A stretch of 64,000 nt of DNA, from the NCBI GenBank assembly GCA_002286715.1, contig NSJX01000010.1, positions 312,656 through 376,655 of the forward strand. The letters run 5' to 3'. Source of the DNA: Dentipellis sp. KUC8613 (lineage: Eukaryota; Basidiomycota; Agaricomycetes; Russulales; Hericiaceae). Position numbers and translations under genes: made by a program. Below, in pieces: positions 24,377 to 35,926 of this stretch (its first letter is position 1; every line of letters starts with the position of its first letter). The notes under the pieces were generated by a model. That model saw only the letters and a program-made list of their open reading frames with translations. It was not told where the DNA came from and did not search any database.

Positions 24377-25840
24377 TCAGCGTTGCGGAGAAACCCGCAC
24401 CACGTTTTGCCTCGGGGTGCGAATGGGGTAAATAAATCCCAACGGGAGGATCGTCTGGAGAGAGGTCGTTGGCTCAATCGGCTGGTCCGTGGAGAAAGTC
24501 AGAAGAGTATGAAATGGGAAGCGGAACCTACCATTCTCCTTGACATCTATTCGGAAAGCAGACATCGAAATACGTTGAAGGATGAGTGAAGTCCGCTGCT
24601 CCACGTTCGCGAGGAACAGCTCACCACAATTGAATTGGGGAGCCGATGAGGAGGGACGCCGGCCTTGTGCTGCGGAATGACGATTCAGCTGTGACCAACC
24701 AGGACCAACGATGAGGCCTTGAGGCTTGAGCGGACCTCACGTTTGAAGATTCTTTGAACACCAGGTCACTTGCTAGTACTATACGTGACTTGGAGAGCAA
24801 AGTCGGCAACAAGACGGCTCAAGGGCTCCACTGGCACAAGGTTCGACAGTTCGGGTGAGAGAGGGGCATAGATTTGCGGGACATGGGTTGCGCGAGTAAG
24901 GGGCAGGAAGCGGCGCAGAGGACAACCAATAGAGACGCGAACACGAGAGTTCAATATTAAGGCACATACGGCCGGGCGTATGTCCGCGAAGTAATGAAGT
25001 ACTTTGAAGCCTCGTCATATGTTGCCGTAAAGGCGCCTCGGAGGTCTGCAAGATCTACCGCGGCCGAAAAGACCGGGAGAATTTGAACCTCCTTTGAGCT
25101 TTGCAAGTTGATGGAGCCCGAAACCATGCAAATGGCTGTACTGTGCAAAGGCCGAGGATCAACGCTAGGCAACTGCTGACCAGGCCGAATTGAGCACCGC
25201 ACGCGTCAATCTGACAAAATTGTCCATCTGGAAAGTATGGAGGCTTGACAGCAAGTCTACAATCTCCTTTGTGTGGATAGCGAAATAATACAATATCTCA
25301 ATAGATGAGTAGCTTTTCATTTGAGGGAGTTAGAAATACGGTACCTACATCTCAACGGACCATCTGCGTATGTGCCGCCAAGCCAAGGCTAGAATTCCGA
25401 ATCTCGTCAATAGATAAATCGATAAGAAAGCATACCGAGACGTTGACAATCATGGGAAGAAACAGCTCTTCTATGTAATCTGCACCCCCTGCGGCGACTC
25501 TGACAAACAAGGAGCGACTATGATGCTATCCCCGTAGAGTCAGCATAGAAAGGTTAGGCTCGTAAAGCGACAATCGCCGTGAATGATGGGTTTTTCATTG
25601 GTAGCGTACGAACCTTGTATTTATCGGTTCATTCGACTTCATGGTGTTCAAAAAGACAGAAACTGGTAGATTTGGAGTGGACGAGTCAGACTTACTATGA
25701 CCCTAACCCGAACCGTGGCTGCGAGGTACCGAACGCTGGCAATCTCAGCCTCCTCCTTCCATTGCATATCTTCCGCCCACCAGTCTTCCAACACGTCTAA
25801 AGGCCGGCCGCGCCGGATTGCATTCGAATACTACTCATGG
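24377..25840 (-). pseudogene. Decayed multi-exon gene of unknown family
   Basis: Several protein-like blocks follow each other on the minus strand: AIRRGRPLDVLEDWWAEDMQ with KEEAEIASVRYLAATVRVRV (about 25838-25696), HHSRSLFVRVAAGGADYIEE with LFLPMIVNVS (25525-25436), PWLGGTYADGPLR (from 25388), EIVDLLSSLHTFQMDNFVRL (about 25270-25180), QLPSVDPRPLHSTAICMVSG with FSAAVDLADLRGAF (about 25177-24957), RRFLPLTRATHVPQIYAPLS (about 24930-24780) and a long final block, LKPQGLIVGPGWSQLNRH with CGELFLANVEQRTSLILQRI, ending at a stop at 24377. The first three are linked by good GT..AG introns in phase. From the fourth block on, successive blocks are in different frames with no usable introns, at least three shifts. 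I read this as a gene broken by frameshifts. I do not recognise the family and no function should be assigned. Confidence 0.55.
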
Positions 25841-26432
25841 TGTACTCTCAAGTGTAGTGGCCATCTCTGAACCATGTCGTCTGCTTCCGACGGGCTGCCC
25901 GTCGGAGGGCCTAGCACGAAGAGCGAGACGCTGATCCGATTACATCGAATATAAAATTACGTGGTTTGCTAGTATTCCGATCAACCACAAGGACAAGGTA
26001 TATAGAAGGATCTGTTCTCGACGTGCTCGGGGGACCGTCACGGGCACACTATTTGGTACGTACATCCCTCGCTCGTCCGCGTGCACTTTAGAACATGACG
26101 CCTCGTTTACGCGTCGCCGACCTCTTCAATTCAACAGGGATACAATACATCTGTCTAACCTGTCACTGACACCTCTGTGCCTGCACTCGTTTGATGGGTG
26201 TTCTCCGCGGCTCGACCACAGCCCAGGCGTTCATCTTGCATGTCTCTAACCCCTGCTTCTACCCGTTCACTGCACCGCTCAACCTCCGTTCGTGAAAATT
26301 ATTCACTTCAAATCACACAGGTCTCGAACCTGTGGATGCTAAATAAAGGCCGTCGTTTTTCGCTTTCGAGCCTTCCCTCAGAGCCCACTCGGTGTCGGCT
26401 CACGTCCCAGATCGTTGCACCAGCGACTCAAG
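25841..26432. other. Upstream region of the PriA-like gene
   Basis: About 590 bp should hold the promoter of the secreted protein gene and the former promoter of the decayed gene. A TATATAGAAGG sequence lies near 26000. Nothing else is recognisable. Confidence 0.45.
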
Positions 26433-27516
26433 ATGCGTTTCCTTCGCTTTCTCTCGGCGGTGACTGCGCTCTTTACTGCTGGCCACGTAGCAGCGGGGTC
26501 GACTCTCGTTGAGCCCCGGACGAACCTCGACACACGCGCACTTGTCGACGTCTGCGCTTCCGTGGATGCGGACTTGAAGGTCGATTTGCTCGGCATCGTT
26601 ATCGTTGTTGGCCACCTCGGTAATTTGTCTTTGCTGTGCCATAACATCGACTTTCTTTGTTAACGCTCGATACGATAGATGTGTGTATCTGCCTCTCGGC
26701 TTTGCCACTCTTCATTGAAACCAACGTGATCGCCATCGCTGCTGTGGCTCTGGTAGGAGAGAGCGCGGCCACTTCTGCTATCACCTCCATGGTGCGCCGT
26801 CTACCTAGCTACATTTTTCTTATATTCTCTTTTCAACTGATTTATCGTATTAGGTCAACAGCGCAGCTTCCAAGTCTCAATGCAAATTCCCAGATCACGC
26901 CACGCCTGCTTGCGTCTCGGGCAATCCGTGTGGCTTCCAGTGCAGCGACGGCTTCACGCCGTCGCCAGCCAAGAAACCCACCGATTGTGTCTGCGAACCG
27001 CCCAAGACTGTCTGCAACGGCGTTTGCGGCAAGTTCCCGCACTGCGCCACGTCGAAGCCGCATTCCAAGCGCGATAAGCGCTGGGAGGGAAGCGGCACCT
27101 GCGCGTCGCGGGGCGAGGGTTGGATGGCATGTGGTGTTTTCGGAGGCGCTGCACGCGCATGGGAATGCATCGACACGATCAACGACTTGGAGAGCTGTAA
27201 GCTATTTTGTCTTCCATTCAGATGGACGATAGCTGATTCCACGGATGCAGGTGGTGGATGTGCCATCCCTCTGACACCCTACACGCCGTTCGGCGTAGAC
27301 TGCACTGCGATCCCGGGTGTTGCCGATGTCTCCTGCTTGTCGGGATCGTGCATCGTGCATCGCTGCCTTCCCGGCTACATGCGCACCTCTGATGCGTCTG
27401 AGTGCGTCCGGGCTCACGTTTCCTCCCCGGCGTTCGCGCACACGGAAAGTCAGGCGTGGGAGCTCGAAATCCCAGCCAAGGACTACGGGCTCGAGCATAA
27501 CCCGCTCAAGCACTGA
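26433..27516 (+). CDS. PriA-like secreted cysteine-rich protein
   Basis: Four exons (26433-26619, 26679-26791, 26854-27196, 27251-27516) give 302 residues. A signal peptide (MRFLRFLSAVTALFTAGHVA) is followed by a LVEPRTNLDTRALVDVCA segment and a hydrophobic, Ile/Val/Ala-rich N-terminal domain (ICLSALPLFIETNVIAIAAV). A cysteine-rich C-terminal half follows, with SGNPCGFQCSDGFTPSP, CVCEPPKTVCNGVCGKF, WMACGVFGGAARAWECID and GGCAIPLTPYTPFGVDCTAI. This order matches the PriA family of mushrooms, first described in Lentinula edodes as expressed in fruit-body primordia. It is expected to be secreted or cell-wall associated; the molecular function is not known. Chosen start: the only ATG in frame directly before the signal peptide. 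The last 30 residues are hydrophilic and may vary. Confidence 0.88.
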
Positions 27517-28779
27517 GCGTCTCTTGGAAAGACTGGAGGGTTCCACATAAACGATTGGTTCTTGAAGCATCTCCATTATGCCTTTCTGTCCTCTCGTGTT
27601 GGGATGTCGATTCTTCTGATGAACTTGTTATCTTCAAACGTAACGTGACGTCTGATGTTACAAATTATGAACGAGTGCGTACTAGCCTGCCTTCTACGTC
27701 GATTTGGACAATACGATTGACTGGTCTTGACAAGGAGTGATGAGGGGTGACGTGTATATATCAACAAGTGAATGGTGAAACTACAGTGCGGATGTGAGGG
27801 CTGAGTTGGGCTCAAAAATATCTCGGCACATGCGTGAAGTACGTCCCTTACAAGCAGGTGTCTGAATCTATTTCGAAGGCCGTCTCGTCCCTCTCGACTT
27901 TTGGAGGCCTAGGGACCGCTGCATGTTTTGTGAGATGTTCTTCGATCGATGGCAGCCTGACGTTTTTGATCATGTCCGCAGCATTCGAGCCTCGTTCCGA
28001 AGGCGCCGGTGCGGGGATAACGCTCTATTGTTCTTATCGGGGGTATATTCGTTCACACCCTTAGCTGCGGACCCTTGTGCAACTCGGCGCTTGTAGCCTG
28101 CACGTTCTGCTATCAGCGTTCGAGTACCGGCATCGAAGGATATGACGCACGTCATCAGCCTGAGCATCATACTTGCGTTCCGTTGAGGTATACCTACGTA
28201 TCGGAAGCAAAGTCCTCGTCAGCAATCTCTTCTTATCAGATAAGTGGCTCTTATTGCCATCGACCGGAAGCATTTGATGATCTGGTCCGTTCTACGTCTT
28301 TATTTGTCACCTTTCTCCTACGTGTAGATGCCCGGCGCGAGCTGCTGCTGCTGCACGTCGGCCACACCTGAAACTGATCATCATTGTTGCAGTAATTGTT
28401 CTATACGGTTGCGCTCCCACTCTACCGAACAGCGTCTTTGTATCTCTCGTTGCCCATCGCTACGGCTGTTGTTACCTTCTATTGTCTCCGAGCAATTTCA
28501 ATTTCCCCGCCTCCGCCATAACAAAAGATCACGTGGAGCGATCAGGACGAGACCTCAAAAATGCGAGCAATGTGGCGCCGAGGGCCCAACCTCTTTTGTC
28601 TTTTGGCCCGAGTATATAAGCGATGATGTTGGAAGTCGCGGGGATCAGTGACATTCCTCTGATTCACCATCGTCGTCTCCTCATACGCGTCTCTGGCAGT
28701 AAGTACAAACCGAACTATGCGATCATCTTTTTCTGCGTTTGACTAGCTGATTAAATACGCTCTAGGACCATAGAGCAAT
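27517..28779. other. Intergenic region with F-box gene promoter
   Basis: No gene is supported. A TATATAAGC box lies near 28613-28621. A probable 5' UTR intron with GTAAGT donor near 28699 and CTCTAG acceptor near 28765 precedes the F-box start codon. Confidence 0.5.
28612..28622 (+). promoter_or_regulatory. TATA box of the F-box gene
   Basis: A TATATAAG element about 160 bp upstream of the F-box ATG, with an apparent 5' UTR intron between them, fits a core promoter. Confidence 0.5.
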
Positions 28780-30605
28780 ATGATTCCGACTATTCTATCG
28801 CCCCAAGGCCTCAAAGCATATGACATGCAGCATATGTGAGTTGGCCGCTTTCGTGGTTTGACTCAGTTGTTGACCCAATGTCTCTGTTCGATCCTTGCTA
28901 TAGGGAAGAAAACGGATTGACGCGCGTGCCATCCCCATTACTGCAGGTGGAATCAAATCGTCCGCGCAATTCTTTGACATCCGCGAACATCATGGACCTG
29001 CCGGTCGAGCTGCTGTGCAGCATATTCCAACTCTGCAAAGCCACTGAGTCTCGTTATTCCCTGAACGAGGGCTGTGACGAGGAGTTCATCCACAACAAGA
29101 AGACCTGCGCCGGGTACGAGAGACAATTTTGGGAGGCTTACGCGCAGGCGCCGCAGTGGCTTGTTATCTGCAGGGTGTGCAGACATTGGCGTCGAGCCGC
29201 CATGGGCTGCGCGTCTCTGTGGACAACGCTCGACTTCGCCGATCCCGAGCTGACCTCTATGTTCTTGTCTCTTTCGAGACAACTTCCGCTGGACGTCAAG
29301 GCCTTTCTTGCACCCGAAGCGAAGGGCGATGCAGTCAAGTTGGCGATTAACGAGCTTCAGCGCATCAAACTCCTCGTCATCTATGCAGCGCGTCCTACCG
29401 ATCTGCACAGTGTACTCGAAGGCCACGAGGACGAGCATGCCGACCTCCTCGAAGAGATCTCTCTCACAGCCGACTTCTACGAACCCGATGACGATGAACA
29501 CTTCGACGTGAACGACCATACTTCTCCACATGGCTTGCTGACCGGGCAGGCTCCCCGTCTTTGGAGTCTGGACGTCAGCGGGGATAGGATACTGGACGAT
29601 CCATATCCAAACGGTCTCCAAAATCTCCGTCGCTTGCGGCTACACGATGCGCGGGAGTTTTTCAACGAAGATAGTCTCGACACGCTCTTGTGTGCCCTCG
29701 AGATGATGCCTCAGCTCGAAGAATTGCAGCTGTCGTCTGCAATCCCCGACGAGACACGCCGTGCCGAGACACCGGACGCGCCTGACGGCGTTGTCTCCCT
29801 TCCCTCCCTCAAGAATCTCCAGCTCGCCGACGAAATCCACCTAATCGACCGCCTCCTGCAACATATTGACTTTCCCCCCACTATAATATTTTATGTCGAA
29901 TGTGAGATCGACACAAGCGATCAGGATGAGGGGCTACAGGCGGAGTGCGACAGCCTGACAAGAATCTGCTCCGCCATCCCCGTCAACCCCGACGCGCCGA
30001 CACAGACTCTCTGCGTCAAGAGCCTGCAGACGATATCCGGCTGGGACTCTCCGCCCAGGTCGACGAAAAATCCCTCGACACAGGTCGGCTTCTGCAACTT
30101 CTGCGTCAAGATCATGCCCGACGATACGACCGGTGACGCGCTCGCCCTCCTCTCCGGCGCCGCGCTCCATGCGATGCCCATCAAGGACGTCAAATGCGTG
30201 CTCTTGTATCACGGCGAAGAGCTCTCTCCGGACGGTTGGATCCGCAATTTTGGCCTCGCGAGCCACGCTACCGAGCTCTCCATCGGACCAGACGCCGTGG
30301 ACAGGTTCCTCGTCGTCTTCGGGACGCTTGAGCCAGGTCTTCTGCACAATGCCGAGATGGGGAGCGATGATGCGCGGGATGGTCTCCTTTGGCCGATGAT
30401 GAAGATTTTGACTGTTTCCCTCTCCGACTACCATCTCGAGGACATTAAAGAACCCCTAGTGCGAGGTCTTGAGATTCGTCGGCAGGTCGGGGCTCCTGTC
30501 GAATATCTGCGTGTTATAGTGGACGCCGAGGACGAGATGCATGAACTATATCAGACGATATTGCCTGCTCTTGTTCCAACCGTGCTTATTACCGTAGAAT
30601 CTTGA
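28780..30605 (+). CDS. F-box domain protein
   Basis: Two exons (28780-28835 and 28904-30605) give 585 residues. A short leader is followed by an F-box-like core MDLPVELLCSIFQLCKATES near residues 45-65, extended by WLVICRVCRHWRRAAMGCAS and LWTTLDF. These correspond to the helix set that docks on Skp1 in SCF ubiquitin ligases. Downstream leucine-rich, irregular repeats (LRRLRLHDAREF, PQLEELQLSSAI, LPSLKNLQLADEI) look like a degenerate LRR-type substrate-recognition region. Such F-box proteins are greatly expanded in Agaricomycetes and their targets are usually unknown. The start at 28780 was chosen because the 68-nt intron then joins in phase; starting inside the intron would be a read-through artefact. 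Confidence 0.8.
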
Positions 30606-30798
30606 ACTTTGAATACGCTATTGCAGTCGATGACAGCGGAAATTTTAGGATATTCTAATGGAAGTCTACGATACCTTAATACGAAGTGTACCTTGTTGAC
30701 GAGAAAATCATTTCGTACGGATTTTGGCACGGCTATGATTACATTCATTCAAAATTCGCATTGAGACTGAACGGAGGGAAACATGGGCGACAAACGGA

Positions 30799-32060
30799 CT
30801 ATGCCCCCAACTTGAGGCCACCAATCCACTCGAAAAGAGCGGTATTCAACTGCGGCGAATGCGAAAGCATTACCCAATGATCCGCGGCGAACTCGCGAAT
30901 GGTCAACGGACCCTTAGCGTGCCGCCCAAGAGGCAACAGACTAAATGCCGGAGTACAGACAAAATCGCGGGCCGTGGCGCCAAAGAACACGGGCAAATGG
31001 AGGTCGTACTTATCCAGAGGGACAACTGTGACAGAGATTGTGAGTTAGGAACAAGTCACAAGTTTCATGTATCGAGACATACGTTTGTCATCCTCGGCAT
31101 TCAGACCGAGGGTGTTCACTTTGTAGTAAGAAAGGGGGCCAGCCATGCCGCCCTCCAAGAGCGACTCCTTGTAGTGCTCCTTGATCTAGGAGATCAATTT
31201 GACGGTTGGTAGCCACAAGTGTTATTGTCAGCAGATAGAATAGTCTCGTCTAGGAGATGGTCTACCTCGGGACTGAGGTACGCAGGCGCTGGGCTTTGTT
31301 TGTTGCTCTCAAGCCATGCTTTCGTGCCTCCTGCGGCCCCCAAGTGGTCAATCCAAAGTTCGGGAGTGGCTGGAAAGAGCAAGCCCAAGAACGAATCGAT
31401 CTGCACGATGACATAGGTGGCGGTGGCATGAACGAACGATCTATGTGTGAAGTCCTTCAGAGAATGAGTGACGTACATTCTTTTCTATAAGCTTGGCGCC
31501 ACCCTCCTCAGAGAATGGAATCCAATATCCCCACAGATCACGACCAAATGTCTGCCGACCGTACGCTAGAGCGGCGGCGGGGTCGTAAATGACGTTCGGA
31601 GGCACGTAACCCACTGCGAGGAACGCCGCAGCGAGCACATGTTCGGGGTGAAGGTTCACCAGACGAGAGACGATGCGGCTCCCCCTGATGGATTGCGCCG
31701 CTGTTAGCATCAGATGATATTATATGACTACATGCAACCTCACCAGTCGTGCCCGATTGCAATCACTTGCCGAAGGCCCTCGTGGTCTAAGATATCAGCA
31801 ACGTCTTGCGCGAGGCCACTCCCGACGTATGATGCTGGGTCCGTAGGCTTGGCAGTGCCAGCGTAGCCTAGCATATCGGGTACGATCAACCCAAAGCCCT
31901 TTGGCTTGAAAAACGCGACTTGATCGCGCCAGTCCCAGGAAGATGACGGAAACCCGTGCACAAATAAGAGCGTAGGCTTGCCCTCTTGGGCTGGCGAAGC
32001 ATAGTAGTTGTAGGAAAACCCTCGCGAGGTAGTGTGTTTCTTGTACGCAGAGGCGTCCAT
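30799..32060 (-). CDS. Soluble epoxide hydrolase (alpha/beta-hydrolase)
   Basis: Five exons (32060-31744, 31684-31477, 31400-31266, 31185-31083, 31025-30799) give 329 residues. The alpha/beta-hydrolase core shows the oxyanion-hole motif HGFP at about 35-38, the nucleophile motif GHDWGS with Asp105, and the catalytic His in FAADHWVML near 304. The Asp nucleophile and the HGxP motif point to an epoxide hydrolase (EC 3.3.2.-) rather than an esterase, which would use Ser. Such enzymes open epoxides to vicinal diols in xenobiotic, fatty-acid or specialised metabolism. No signal peptide is seen, so it is probably cytosolic. It flanks the reductase/monooxygenase block. A haloalkane dehalogenase is a less likely alternative. 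Confidence 0.87.
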
Positions 32061-32816
32061 GATAGATCTAGAATCGCAGGTGGGGGTGGTTACTGAGAGG
32101 ATAGGGAAGATGGATGGGAGATTCTGCGATATTTAAGCAAAGAATTGAGGTCCCGCTCAGCACACGATGCAGCGGCACATGCTTGCGCGTGGCTCTGGTG
32201 CTGCGGGTTGAAATCATCTGGAAAGGTTTGTCAGGATGGACTAAACTCCATGGAGCCTTGGAGGAAGTGTTCTTTTTTCTTTTTAGAAGAAAGCGATTGC
32301 TTACTGATTCGAAGATGTGTTCTCAGAAGCTGAAGACTCCGAGTCGGATATAAGTGTAATGCAAGGACTGGAACGCGCTCACTGGTGGAGGCGCTGCAGA
32401 CGCCGGCCACGGTCCCTTGAAACTCAGCCCTCCTCCGACCGGAGAATGCGCTGCATCGTGCCCCTAACCTGAATCGAAACCTGCCTTTTTCAAGTAGTAC
32501 ACCCACCGTCCTCGAGCCCTGCAGACTGGCAATAACCTGGACATCATTGGTATCCGAATTTCTTTTCTCTGAGGCAAGGGATCCTTGGAACTCAAGTCCT
32601 CTCTGCAATATGCATATAAGTTAGGTATCTTACCCATCGATGATTTTAGAACTGACACAGCATTGATACTAATCTAGTCAAATCTAAGGTAACTGTGAAC
32701 TGGTCATATCTTATTGCCTCTTTACCTGTCGCGATTTTTATACCATTTTCCATTCCTTCAGAGCCTAGTCATTCCTGTCTCAGTCGCCTGTGTCCCTTGG
32801 TTACCGCATCATCTCT
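32061..32816. other. Promoter region between epoxide hydrolase and a small divergent gene
   Basis: The 756 bp between the two start codons hold no other gene I can support. Confidence 0.45.
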
Positions 32817-33213
32817 ATGTCGAAACGCGCAGCCTTAGAGCTACAAGGTATGTTTTATTTTCATACCTATGTCCCCGACATTCCGCCTGCCGGTTGCGCA
32901 GCACTAGGGTCGCCTTTCGATCACTGCACTTCGGCTCCCGACACCCACAAGGGCCACAATACCCTGGATGTCCGTCCTTCACTCGGCGATGTACTAAGGA
33001 CCCCCGAAGACCCACCACTCGCGATCCACTGGACACCTGTGTTCCGCGTGTTACCACCAATCTCATCAGTACGTCACCCATCCACGTTGACCTACGTCCA
33101 TCCAACACAAACAACGTTTGCAGCCGTCCACGTCTGTCTGTCTGCCAGAGATCCTACCTTTCCAGAGCAGTATGGTAGCCGAAGCCAGTGTGTTCGCCGC
33201 GGCCGTCACTTAA
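32817..33213 (+). CDS. Possible small three-exon gene, unknown
   Basis: A 95-residue product can be assembled from 32817-32847, 32902-33068 and 33124-33213. It uses two 54-55 nt introns with GTATGT/GTACGT donors and GCGCAG/TTGCAG acceptors, both in phase, and ends at TAA. The product (MSKRAALELQALGSPF..., then RPSLGDVLRTPEDPP and VAEASVFAAAVT*) has no recognised family, no signal peptide and no CaaX end. Supporting points are the two typical fungal introns whose removal keeps one frame open; against it is the short length. It is divergent from the epoxide hydrolase and convergent with SDR-A. Confidence 0.35.
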
Positions 33214-33415
33214 AGACTCATATTCACCATTCGCAAGAAGTATTGTTGAGATGTATATGCTCAAAACAGAGTTCAACCTATCCCTGAATCAACTTGGTTC
33301 TCACGTCCCTGTTGCATTCGAGAGATGGATACCCATGCATTCAATATCTATACTTGAGAAACAGCATACAACATATGATACCGTGAGACCTCATCTTGAG
33401 CTTAGTGTTCATCCT

Positions 33416-34753
33416 CTATTGCACCGGCACGATCCCGAGCTCCTTCTCCTTCTTCAGGGCCCCATCTATCGAATCCCCCACCATCTCCTTCCACCCCCTA
33501 AACTTCTCGAGCCCGACAATCTCCTTCGCACTCGACGAGTCCCACTTGGCCCACTCGTCCAAATTATGGGTCTCCTTGCCCGTCACCGTCGGCAAGCGCG
33601 CCCTCAGCTCCGGGCGCGCCTCATGGAGCCACTTCACAGCCTGCAGCCACGTGAACGTGCCCTCAGGGCCGATAGCGACAATGCGCTTCGGCTTCGACGC
33701 GGGAGACGGAGCCGCCTTGAGCGCAAGGACGTGCAGGAGCGCCGCGTCGCGGACGTGTGTCGCAGCGGTCAAACCCTGGGCTGGGACAGGCCGTCCGGTA
33801 GGCCCGCTGATGAGCTGGTAGACATAGCCGTTCGTGCCGTCGACGGGCTTGTCGAGGACCTGCCCGTGCCCGGGCGGGCCATAGAGGAAGCCGGGGTGCA
33901 CAGTCGCGACGTCGAGCTCGGGGTGCTTCGCGGCGAAGTCCCAGAGGGCCTTCTCCGCGAGCGTCTTGCCGAAGGCGTAGATTTCGAGCGGGCCAGCGGC
34001 AGCGGCGCTCTCCTGCGTCTCGTTGCTCCAGTCTGAGAGGTGTCGCAGTTGGTTAGCGTTGCGGTCAACGATTAGGGGATGGGTACTAGACTGACCGGAG
34101 GCACCAATGGTGATCGGGGTGTGGATCTGAGCAGGACTCGCGAGGGTCAGGATACTGGCCGTGACGACGATCTTCTTCACGCCGGCTTTGAGAGCACCCT
34201 CGACGGCGTGGAGTGTGCCTTCCACCGCGCTCTGTTCGATACTTATATTACTACAACGGAGAAGATAACGAAATAGAGCTATTTACCTTTATGAGGATGT
34301 CGGTAGGGGCTTTCCCAGCCAGCGGAGAGCCGACGTGGATCAATGCATCAACACCTGAGGAGCAAACAGTATGAATAAACGAAGTGGTAGAATAGCTAAT
34401 CCACCAACCCTTGAACGCTTCGGTAAGGTCGTCTGTAGCGAGATCATCGACGACCACGATTTGGAAACGATCCCCGAAGGACGCGTAAGCCGCTTGCACG
34501 CGTGGCGCCTTGCCCGAGCGCGCGGTGCTAATAGAAGACATGTACTTCATGAGCAACTTGCTTCCTAGAGGGAAAAGGAAATTGCTTACCCACGAACCTT
34601 GTATCCGGCAGCGAGCAGCTCGTCAACGACGACGGAGCCAAGGAAGCCAGATGCGCCGGTCACCTACAGGTTGGTTCACAAGCGAGATCAGAACGCAGCT
34701 TCACAATGACACTGAGGAATACGTACAAGAACAGTCTGAATGTTGGAAGACAT
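33416..34753 (-). CDS. Extended short-chain reductase SDR-A
   Basis: Six exons (34753-34727, 34663-34590, 34527-34409, 34354-34287, 34231-34096, 34032-33416) give 346 residues. A Rossmann motif VTGASGFLGS lies near 10-19, VDDLATDDL contributes to cofactor binding, VTASI sits at the catalytic Ser/Thr strand, and the active-site pair is Tyr160 and Lys164 in IYAFGK. VHPGFLYGP is typical of extended SDRs of the dihydroflavonol/cinnamoyl-CoA reductase and yeast Gre2 type. It should reduce a carbonyl group with NAD(P)H in the cytosol; the substrate is unknown. It is one of three paralogues here with the same exon lengths (27, 74, 119, 68, 136 and about 617 nt). A Phe-Gly replaces the Val-Ser between Tyr and Lys found in the other two copies. 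Confidence 0.88.
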
Positions 34754-34837
34754 TGTGTGTTAAGAACTTGGATAAGCTTGTAAGGCGATTGGGAGAAATG
34801 GACGAGTTGTGGAATGAAGGAGACGAACGAAACCTGG

Positions 34838-34850
34838 GGTTTATATACCT
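34838..34850 (-). promoter_or_regulatory. TATA box of SDR-A
   Basis: GGTATATAA on the minus strand, about 90 bp upstream of the SDR-A ATG. The same GGTATATAAG core occurs upstream of SDR-B and SDR-C. Confidence 0.6.
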
Positions 34851-34918
34851 TGACATGTCAGCTCAGCAGTCCGCTCAACAATAGCTCGAGGGACGACGCG
34901 TATGTTGGTGACTACGTC

Positions 34919-34940
34919 GTACGGGCATTGACCTCGGGTA
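34919..34940. promoter_or_regulatory. Shared upstream element GGGCATYGACCTCGGG (SDR-A copy)
   Basis: GTACGGGCATTGACCTCGGG lies about 170 bp upstream of the SDR-A ATG. A near-identical copy lies about 150 bp upstream of SDR-B, and a weaker CCCTCGGGCAC version is upstream of SDR-C. Confidence 0.45.
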
Positions 34941-35531
34941 GGCCTCGGGCATCCCGAATCGGCCAGCGAGCTTAGGAGTCTCGGTGTCTATCAAACACAT
35001 TGGTACGCGCGTCTCGACTGAATGAATCTAGTGTTGACGTGGATCCGCGTCTACTGAGTAAGCTGATGTATATGGGGTCGCTGGGAAACGTATGTGCATC
35101 CGATCCTGAAAGAAGAACAGGAATGAACAGGTCCGAGTCGCTACGGCAAAGAACTTCGACGATTTCAAGCCGCCGAGGACGACGCCGGGTGACAAACGAC
35201 CTTCATAAGATAGCGCCACGTACAATCTGTATCGGGTCCTCTGTGCGCCCTCGAGCTCGGGCAGCCGACAAATACAAGGGCTCGACGTCGATTGCATAGA
35301 CGTTGAGCGGGAGAGCGTTCCTAGACATTCCGGATGAGGAGTATAGCGTAAGACCGAGTCTGTTCCCCGATCTGAGCAGTCGGCTCCACCGAGCTCGGTC
35401 TCTGACGATGAATCTGCTGCTGTTTCGGCGGCTGGCTATGTTCATGAGTTGTTCTATTGCCGTAGATTCTTCCCTGTTATCGAACTGGGCACTGTAAAAA
35501 AAATTGGCATCCTCGCTGGAACAAGAAAAAA

Positions 35532-35662
35532 TGATCCGCATCTGACTCGAACCCAGGGGGTCATTCAACGTTAGCGAGCGCATTATCATTGGCCGGTTGA
35601 TCGGAGTCAAACGGTCAGAGGCATCGCTAGAGACCTGTTCTTCCGACTGAGCCACATGGGAA
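35532..35662 (-). other. Degenerate tRNA-like Pol III unit
   Basis: On the minus strand a perfect A-box-like TGGCTCAGTCGG (35654-35643) and a B-box-like GGTTCGAGTCA (35553-35543) are about 100 nt apart and are followed by a T6 run (35531-35526). The T stem and acceptor stem do not pair properly, so this looks like a dead tRNA with a long intron or a SINE-like relic rather than a working gene. Confidence 0.3.
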
Positions 35663-35926
35663 CTTGAATATAAGATATGTAACCTGTACTAGTGCCGTCA
35701 TCTCAAATATTCATCTGGTACTTATCTCCCAGTGCCGCACGTTGCCAGTCTACGGTCATCTGCCACTGGCTGGCTGGCCAGCCTGGTCTTTGATTAGAAC
35801 GGGGCCCGATATCATCATATGCAGCTCTAAAGCCTCTGAGCCCCCACTCTGACCACCCGAACACTTCAAGGCGGTACCCAAGCATCACCGAACGTCAGAA
35901 TCACACCAGTATCAGTGAGTTCAACC

